NCBI GenBank assembly: GCA_021797415.1
Contig: JAJZZT010000550.1
Coordinates: forward strand, 1 to 10,252
Origin: Bacillota bacterium
GTDB lineage: Bacteria > Bacillota > Bacilli > Alicyclobacillales > SLC66
Direction of reading: 5' to 3'
DNA length: 10,252 nucleotides
Part shown: piece after piece, positions 6,255 through 10,252 of the stretch
Layout of the letters: the number at the start of each line of letters is the position of its first letter
How positions within the stretch are numbered: the first letter of the stretch is position 1
Position numbers and translations under genes: made by a program
Notes under the pieces: model-generated
Seen by the model: the letters and a program-made list of their open reading frames with translations, nothing else
Database searches by the model: none
Told to the model about the DNA's origin: nothing

Positions 6255-7328
6255 ATGGTCACGAAGGAACAGATACTGGAGGCTCTGCATGATGTGGAGG
6301 ACCCGGATGTCCACCGCAGCATCGTCGAACTGGACATGGTCAGGAAGGTGGACATCGACGGAACCAGCGTCCATATCGAGATCCTGCTTACGATCAAGGC
6401 CTGTCCGCTGCACGCGATGATCGAAAAATCGGTGCGGGAACGGCTGCTGCAGCTTGATGGCATCCTGACGGTCGACGTGACGGTCGATCACATGACGGAT
6501 GAACAGCGGGCCAAATTTGCCGAGAAAGTGCGCGGACGTCCGGCCAAAGCCAATCCCGCGTTACTGGAACCGGACCAGAAGGTGATGTTCATCGCGGTCG
6601 CCTCCGGCAAGGGCGGCGTCGGCAAATCGACCGTAACGGCCAACCTGGGAGTGGCGCTCGGCCGCAGGGGACTGCGTGTGGGGATCGTGGACGCGGACAT
6701 TCACGGCTTTAGCATTCCCGGCATCTTCGGCATCAAGGACAGGAAGCCGACGGTGGTGGACGACATGATCTTTCCGATCGAGGTCGGCAATGTCAAGGTG
6801 ATCTCGATGCAGTTTTTCGCCCCGCCGAACAGTCCCGTCATCTGGCGCGGACCGATGCTGGGCAAGATGTTGCGCAACTTTTTCAGCGAGGTGTACTGGG
6901 GCGACCTGGACATCGTCCTGCTCGACCTGCCGCCTGGGACGGGCGACATCGCGCTGGACGTGCACCAGATGCTCCCGAAAAGCAAGGAACTGCTCGTGAC
7001 GACACCGCAGGAGACGGCCGCCGACGTGGCGGTGCGCGCGGGACTCATGGCACAGCGCACGGCGCACGAGATCCTTGGCGTCGTCGAAAACATGGCCTAT
7101 TTTGAATGTCCGGAAAGCGGTCGCCGTAGCTACCTGTTCGGCCGGGACGGCGGCGATCGCGTGGCGCATGATTTGAACACGCGGGTGGTGGCGCGCATCC
7201 CGCTTGCCGAAATGGACGGCGAGGCGTCGCCGCTGTTCGCGGCGGAAACTCTGCAAGGACGCGGATACGACGAATTGGCGGCATTCATCCAAAAGATTGT
7301 CGAACGCGACCTGGCTGGTGTTCAATAG
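6255..7328 (+). CDS. mrp: Mrp/NBP35-family P-loop ATPase (ApbC/SalA-like)
   Basis: A cytoplasmic ATPase of 357 residues, a usual length for the family. Residues 1-80 are a MIP18/DUF59 domain (DPDVHRSIVELDMV at 16-29; KACPLHAMI at 48-56). Residues about 108-350 are the Mrp ParA/MinD-type domain, with the deviant Walker A SGKGGVGKST (117-126), the switch VDADIHG (145-151) and DLPPGTGD (224-231). Canonical Mrp proteins carry CxxC near the C-terminus to hold a bridging Fe-S cluster. Here the site reads C285-P-E-S288, so only one Cys remains. Bacillus SalA, a Mrp-family protein involved in gene regulation, also lacks the CxxC as I recall. Fe-S carrier activity is therefore doubtful, and a SalA-like role is an alternative. 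AGGAGG at 6242-6247 overlaps the upstream stop and lies 7 nt before the ATG. MOSC follows 15 nt later. Confidence 0.93.
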   Translation: MVTKEQILEALHDVEDPDVHRSIVELDMVRKVDIDGTSVHIEILLTIKACPLHAMIEKSVRERLLQLDGILTVDVTVDHMTDEQRAKFAEKVRGRPAKANPALLEPDQKVMFIAVASGKGGVGKSTVTANLGVALGRRGLRVGIVDADIHGFSIPGIFGIKDRKPTVVDDMIFPIEVGNVKVISMQFFAPPNSPVIWRGPMLGKMLRNFFSEVYWGDLDIVLLDLPPGTGDIALDVHQMLPKSKELLVTTPQETAADVAVRAGLMAQRTAHEILGVVENMAYFECPESGRRSYLFGRDGGDRVAHDLNTRVVARIPLAEMDGEASPLFAAETLQGRGYDELAAFIQKIVERDLAGVQ

Positions 7329-7343
7329 ACCCGAGGGGGTCGG

Positions 7344-7997
7344 GTGACAATGGACGGTGTGGTAATCGCGTTACAGGCCGGATTGCCGCGTCCCATGAAA
7401 GAATGGGCGGAATCCGGCGCAGCGGCGGTGATGAGCGGCTATGTCAAGCCGCCGGTTGCAGGGGAAGTGTGGATCGGCAGGGACCACGTGGCGGGAGATG
7501 GACAGGGCGATCTGGTCAACCACGGCGGTCGGGACCGCGTTGTGCTCGCCTATCCGGGGAGCCACTATCCGCTGTGGCGGCGTGAACTGGGAGTGAACCT
7601 GCCGTACGGCGGATTTGCGGAAAACTTCAGCGTGGCGGGGCTCACCGAGGCGGATGTGTGCATCGGCGACGTGTTTCGCGTGGGCGGAGCCGTCCTGCAG
7701 GTGTCCGAGACGCGCATACCGTGCTGGAAAATCTCGCGGCGCTGGGGGATCGACGATCTGTTGGATCGCGTGATCGCGACAGGACGCACGGGGTTTTTCC
7801 TGCGCACGCTGCAGGAGGGTGCGGTGCGTGCCGGGCACGCCATGCAGCTTGTCGAGCGTCCGTATCCGAACCTGCCGGTCTCGCTGGTGCACAAGGCATA
7901 CCTTGGCAAGGCGGATGGGCGCGTTGCGGCAGAACTGGCCGCCTGTCCCGCGCTGTCCGCCCGCCAGCGGCAGCGCTTCATATCAGGGGACATGTGA
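7344..7997 (+). CDS. MOSC domain protein (YiiM-like)
   Basis: A 217-residue cytoplasmic protein of the molybdenum-cofactor-sulfurase C-terminal (MOSC) superfamily. Seen: GDGQGDLVNHGG (51-62), AYPGSHYPLW (69-78), PYGGFAENF (87-95), IGDVFRVG (107-114), and RIPCWK (124-129) with the conserved cysteine C127. The tail (about 165-217; YPNLPVSL, then ACPALSARQR) fits the small helical domain of the YiiM/YuaD type. MOSC proteins bind molybdenum cofactor; YiiM acts in reduction of N-hydroxylated bases. The substrate here cannot be read from sequence. The start is GTG at 7344, 5 nt after GAGGGG (7333-7338). The in-frame ATG at 7350, 11 nt after it, is an alternative and would remove two residues. It is cotranscribed with mrp (15-nt gap) and probably with the ChdC-like gene (84-nt gap). 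Confidence 0.92.
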   Translation: MTMDGVVIALQAGLPRPMKEWAESGAAAVMSGYVKPPVAGEVWIGRDHVAGDGQGDLVNHGGRDRVVLAYPGSHYPLWRRELGVNLPYGGFAENFSVAGLTEADVCIGDVFRVGGAVLQVSETRIPCWKISRRWGIDDLLDRVIATGRTGFFLRTLQEGAVRAGHAMQLVERPYPNLPVSLVHKAYLGKADGRVAAELAACPALSARQRQRFISGDM

Positions 7998-8081
7998 GCG
8001 CGTCCGCATCGTGGCTTTATCCCATGTCTGCGTGGCGGCGCGTGATGTTTGCAGAATCATGGCATACGAGGTGAGATGGGT

Positions 8082-8741
8082 ATGACGATCAAGTTCACAG
8101 GGCATCTGGCGTTGAAATTGGGCGCGGCGTGGCGTTCGCTGGATGAGACAAACAAGCGCGATGTGGCGCAGCAGGCGGAGGCCGTATTTGCAGGGCGGGC
8201 GGCGGTGCTGCGCGGCGCCTATCTGACGCAGGGATACCGAGCCGATACGGACATCCTGCTCTGGATGTACGCGGACAGCGCGGACGACATCCAGGACGCG
8301 CAACTGGCTTTGCGCCAGACGCCGCTGGGGCGGCTGGCCGAAACGCCGCACGCTTTCATGGGCGTGACGCTGGAGTCGGAGTTCAATAAATCTCACGTCC
8401 CGGCGTTCATCCGCGGGCTCGACCCGCTGGAGTACATCTGTTTTTATCCGTTCATCCGCACGCCGGAATGGTATCTGCTGCCGGAGGACGAGCGCCGCAG
8501 CCTGCTGGCGGAGCACGGCGTGTTCGGGCGCGAGTATCCGGCGGTGCGCACGAACAATGTGCATGCTTTCGGACTCGGGGATTTTGAGTGGCTGCTGTCG
8601 TTTGAAACGGATGATCTGGTTGAGCTTGCGCAGATGGTGCGGCGGCAGCGCGCCGCCGGAGCGCGCGCTTTCACGAAGTACGAATGGCCATTTATCGTCG
8701 GCCGGCGGACGGGATTCGCACAGGCATTGGCCAAGTGCTGA
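8082..8741 (+). CDS. Chlorite dismutase family protein, probable coproheme decarboxylase (ChdC/HemQ)
   Basis: A 219-residue heme protein of the Cld/ChdC superfamily. Seen: LLWMYADSADDIQDAQLALR (59-78); the catalytic Tyr in FYPF (Y122); WYLLPEDERRSLLAEHG (130-146), with H145 as the likely proximal heme ligand; REYPAVRTN (150-158); FGLGDFEW (163-170). ChdC performs the last step of the coproporphyrin-dependent heme route, decarboxylating coproheme to heme b. The usual Bacilli HemQ is about 250 residues, with a YPMxKxR-type loop and, as I recall, 27 residues from Tyr to His. Here the gap is 23, and H105 lies 17 residues before Y122, as in actinobacterial ChdC (H118/Y135/H158 in Corynebacterium, from memory). 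The ATG at 8082 is chosen because GAGGTGA (8068-8074) precedes it by 7 nt; the frame is open upstream to a TTG at 8049. Family is sure; ChdC rather than another heme peroxidase is likely. Confidence 0.9.
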   Translation: MTIKFTGHLALKLGAAWRSLDETNKRDVAQQAEAVFAGRAAVLRGAYLTQGYRADTDILLWMYADSADDIQDAQLALRQTPLGRLAETPHAFMGVTLESEFNKSHVPAFIRGLDPLEYICFYPFIRTPEWYLLPEDERRSLLAEHGVFGREYPAVRTNNVHAFGLGDFEWLLSFETDDLVELAQMVRRQRAAGARAFTKYEWPFIVGRRTGFAQALAKC

Positions 8742-8813
8742 TCCGCGCCGGAACCCCCTCCGGGAGCGTGTGAAAATCCTGTGAGCGTGCGGGTAGAAAG
8801 GTACGGTGGGGTG

Positions 8814-8819
8814 TATAAT
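8814..8819 (+). promoter_or_regulatory. Perfect -10 box (TATAAT) upstream of the tlpA-like gene
   Basis: TATAAT, preceded directly by TG, lies 48 bp upstream of the GTG start, so transcription would begin near 8826 with a leader of about 40 nt. No good -35 (TTGACA) is found 16-18 bp upstream, so the promoter may be weak or activated. It separates the tlpA-ccdA pair from the preceding operon. Confidence 0.5.
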
Positions 8820-8867
8820 GGGCGGAGAGGGGACATGCCATAACAGACGTATTGTGAGGGATCGCAT

Positions 8868-9395
8868 GTGAAATGGCCGCGTCGACTCGGCGTGCTGCTG
8901 GTGGCCGCCGCCCTGCTTGTCAGCATCGGCGTCGCGATGGGCAAACAGGGAGCGCAGGTGGCTCCGGAACCGGGTTATGTGGCCCCGAATTTTACGCTGA
9001 CGGATTTTCAGGGTAAGTCGCTCAGCCTGAACAGCTTTCGCGGACAGCCGGTGTTCCTGAACTTCTGGGCGTCCTGGTGTCCGCCCTGTCGCGCCGAAGC
9101 GCCGGATCTGGTGAAGATGTACCACAAATACGGCGCGCGGATCCAGTTTATCGGCGTGAATCTGACAGGCAGCGACATCCGGGCCAACGCGCTCGCGTTC
9201 ATGCGGCAGATTGGCATGACCTACCCTGTCCTCATGGATACCACGCTTTCCGTGACAGGGCAGTACCGCGTGATCGGCATCCCCACCAGCCTGTTCATCA
9301 ATCGCAATGGCGTGATTGTCGCGCGCATCTCGGGGCCCATGACGCTGCCCGTCATGCGTCAGGAATTCACAAAACTGCTGCATCAGCAAACCTGA
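8868..9395 (+). CDS. Membrane-anchored TlpA/ResA-like thiol-disulfide oxidoreductase
   Basis: A 175-residue thioredoxin-fold protein held outside the cytoplasmic membrane by one N-terminal helix (residues 7-24, after the positive start MKWPRR). The redox motif is WASWC71-P-P-C74; the conserved cis-proline is P139 in GIPTSLFI; APNFTLTDFQGK (39-50) is the typical AhpC/TSA-Redoxin entry strand. Proteins of this type reduce disulfides, notably in apocytochrome c before heme attachment (ResA, CcmG) or in other exported proteins. As I recall, Bacillus ResA has CEPC; the CPPC seen here is the commoner TlpA form, so I leave the symbol blank. The start is GTG at 8868 with TGAGGG (8855-8860) 7 nt upstream. 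The ccdA-like gene, its likely electron donor, follows after 112 bp. The heme-related gene upstream fits a cytochrome role. Confidence 0.92.
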   Translation: MKWPRRLGVLLVAAALLVSIGVAMGKQGAQVAPEPGYVAPNFTLTDFQGKSLSLNSFRGQPVFLNFWASWCPPCRAEAPDLVKMYHKYGARIQFIGVNLTGSDIRANALAFMRQIGMTYPVLMDTTLSVTGQYRVIGIPTSLFINRNGVIVARISGPMTLPVMRQEFTKLLHQQT

Positions 9396-9433
9396 GTTCT
9401 GCATCATCGGTTCCCGGCTTCCCTGGGATCCGG

Positions 9434-9464
9434 CCCATCCGGGGACAGTCCGGCTTTGGATGGG
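9434..9464 (+). repeat. Intergenic inverted repeat between tlpA-like gene and ccdA
   Basis: CCCATCC (9434-9440) and GGATGGG (9458-9464) can form a perfect 7-bp stem around a 17-nt loop, which itself holds GGA-CAG-TCC. There is no following T-run, so it is not a standard intrinsic terminator. It may be a processing or attenuation hairpin between two cotranscribed genes, or chance in GC-rich DNA. Confidence 0.3.
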
Positions 9465-9507
9465 ATTGTGTGCATGACGGCGGAGTTCCGGCGAAAGGAG
9501 CGCGTTT

Positions 9508-10224
9508 GTGACCTCTGCTCCCAGCGTGTGGATCGCATTTCTCGCAGGGATCCTGTCTTTTGTGTCGCCCTGCTGCCTGCCGCTCTACCCGTCTTACATC
9601 TCCTACATCTCCGGTGTGACCGTCGACCGCAGCGGCCTTGCGCCCGTCACGCGCGAGATGCGTCGGCGCGCCCTGTCGCACGCGGTCTTTTTCGTGCTCG
9701 GGTTCTCCGTGATCTTCGTCGCCCTCGGCGCGTCCGCCAGCCTGATCGGAGTCGTGTTCGTCGAGTACAAGACCGTCATCAGCCGCATCGGCGGCGTCGT
9801 CATCATCGCGATGGGACTGTTGTTGCTTGGGGTGATCAGGCCGGAATTTCTGGCGCGCGAATTCAAATGGCAGGTGAGGGGCAGGCGAGGGGGATACCTC
9901 GGCGCGTTTGTCGTCGGTGTGAGCTTTTCGGCGGGGTGGACGCCCTGCATCGGCCCCATTCTGGCGTCGGTCATCACGCTGGCCGCCACCAGCGAGGTTG
10001 GCGGCGGGCTGTTGATGGCGTTTTACGCGCTTGGCTTTGCGTTGCCTTTTCTTCTGCTGGCGTACACGCTCGGCTCCGTTCGCTGGTTGCAGCGGTACAG
10101 TGAATGGACCAGCCGCGTCGGCGGAGCCGTCATGATCCTGATGGGCGTACTGCTTTTGACCGGGCAGATGACATTGATCACCGCGTGGCTCATCCGGCTG
10201 TTCGGCGGTTATGTGGGGCCGTGA
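9508..10224 (+). CDS. ccdA: CcdA-type cytochrome c biogenesis / thiol electron transporter
   Basis: A polytopic membrane protein of 238 residues, the normal size for CcdA (the DsbD transmembrane domain alone). About six helices are visible: roughly 8-35, 58-82, 90-110, 130-158, 165-190 and 203-230. The two signature motifs are present: SPCCLPLYPSY (20-30), in which C22 aligns with the first DsbD cysteine and C23 is an extra Cys, and GWTPCIGPIL (143-152) with C147. CcdA carries electrons from cytoplasmic thioredoxin across the membrane to extracytoplasmic thioredoxin-like proteins such as ResA/TlpA. The gene immediately upstream encodes exactly such a partner. The start is GTG at 9508 with AAAGGAG (9494-9500) 7 nt upstream. 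No terminator is visible in the 28 bases after the stop. Confidence 0.95.
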   Translation: MTSAPSVWIAFLAGILSFVSPCCLPLYPSYISYISGVTVDRSGLAPVTREMRRRALSHAVFFVLGFSVIFVALGASASLIGVVFVEYKTVISRIGGVVIIAMGLLLLGVIRPEFLAREFKWQVRGRRGGYLGAFVVGVSFSAGWTPCIGPILASVITLAATSEVGGGLLMAFYALGFALPFLLLAYTLGSVRWLQRYSEWTSRVGGAVMILMGVLLLTGQMTLITAWLIRLFGGYVGP

Positions 10225-10252
10225 GCGGGCCTGCCGAAAGGTTCAGTATGCC

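Noticed and set aside
5301..6491. Minus-strand open frame of 396 codons
   Set aside because: Antisense to the cupin-hemerythrin gene and the start of mrp, which have clear domains; a shadow frame.
8748..8763. CCGGA-N6-TCCGG hairpin after the ChdC-like gene as an intrinsic terminator
   Set aside because: The stem is only 5 bp and is not followed by a T-run.
7983..9407. Minus-strand open frame of 474 codons
   Set aside because: Antisense to the ChdC-like and TlpA-like genes and spanning their intergenic gap; Arg/His-rich with no domain or SD.
10221..10252. Possible start of another gene after ccdA (GTG at 10221 or ATG at 10248 with GAAAGG upstream)
   Set aside because: Fewer than 11 codons are visible, so no protein evidence is possible.

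Overview
The window is high-GC bacterial DNA, densely coding, with short intergenic gaps and strong Shine-Dalgarno sequences. It most likely comes from the Bacilli branch of the Firmicutes. The 2-oxoglutarate dehydrogenase E1 and E2 are separate genes and resemble the Bacillus OdhA/OdhB type, rather than the fused actinobacterial KGD protein. The Mrp-family ATPase also resembles the Bacillus SalA type. This is pattern recognition from memory; species and genus are not assigned.

Left half (1 to 5264, minus strand). Six genes read leftwards with small gaps or overlaps and look like one transcription unit: a two-domain DUF2249 protein, a single-domain DUF2249 protein, an unrecognised 143-residue protein with four cysteines, a Rieske [2Fe-2S] ferredoxin-like protein, odhA (E1) and odhB (E2, cut by the window edge). 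No terminator was seen between them. TCA-cycle genes therefore sit at the end of an operon whose first genes belong to small families often found near hemerythrins and nitrogen-oxide metabolism.

Divergent control region (5265 to 5441). This gap is packed with TGTG/CACA elements. They include a near-perfect CRP/FNR-type half-site pair (TGTGG-N6-TCACA, 5325 to 5340), a 20-bp imperfect palindrome (5345 to 5364) and a 9-bp direct repeat spaced 20 bp apart. It probably controls both directions.

Right half (5442 to 10224, plus strand). First come a cupin-hemerythrin fusion, an Mrp/SalA-like P-loop ATPase, a MOSC-domain protein of the YiiM type, and a chlorite-dismutase-family (coproheme decarboxylase-like) protein. 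The last resembles the actinobacterial ChdC subtype more than the usual Bacilli HemQ. After a 126-bp gap with a perfect TATAAT box come a membrane-anchored TlpA/ResA-like thioredoxin and a CcdA-type membrane electron transporter, the usual pair that keeps extracytoplasmic thiols reduced for cytochrome c maturation.

The common theme is iron, heme, Fe-S and thiol cofactor handling around a respiratory and TCA core, with a likely O2/NO/redox-responsive switch in the middle. No RNA genes, insertion sequences, CRISPR arrays or phage genes were found, and no stretch over 300 bases lacks a gene. The strongest leads are the operator-like array, the unassigned cysteine protein in the OGDH operon, and the subtype of the ChdC-like protein.
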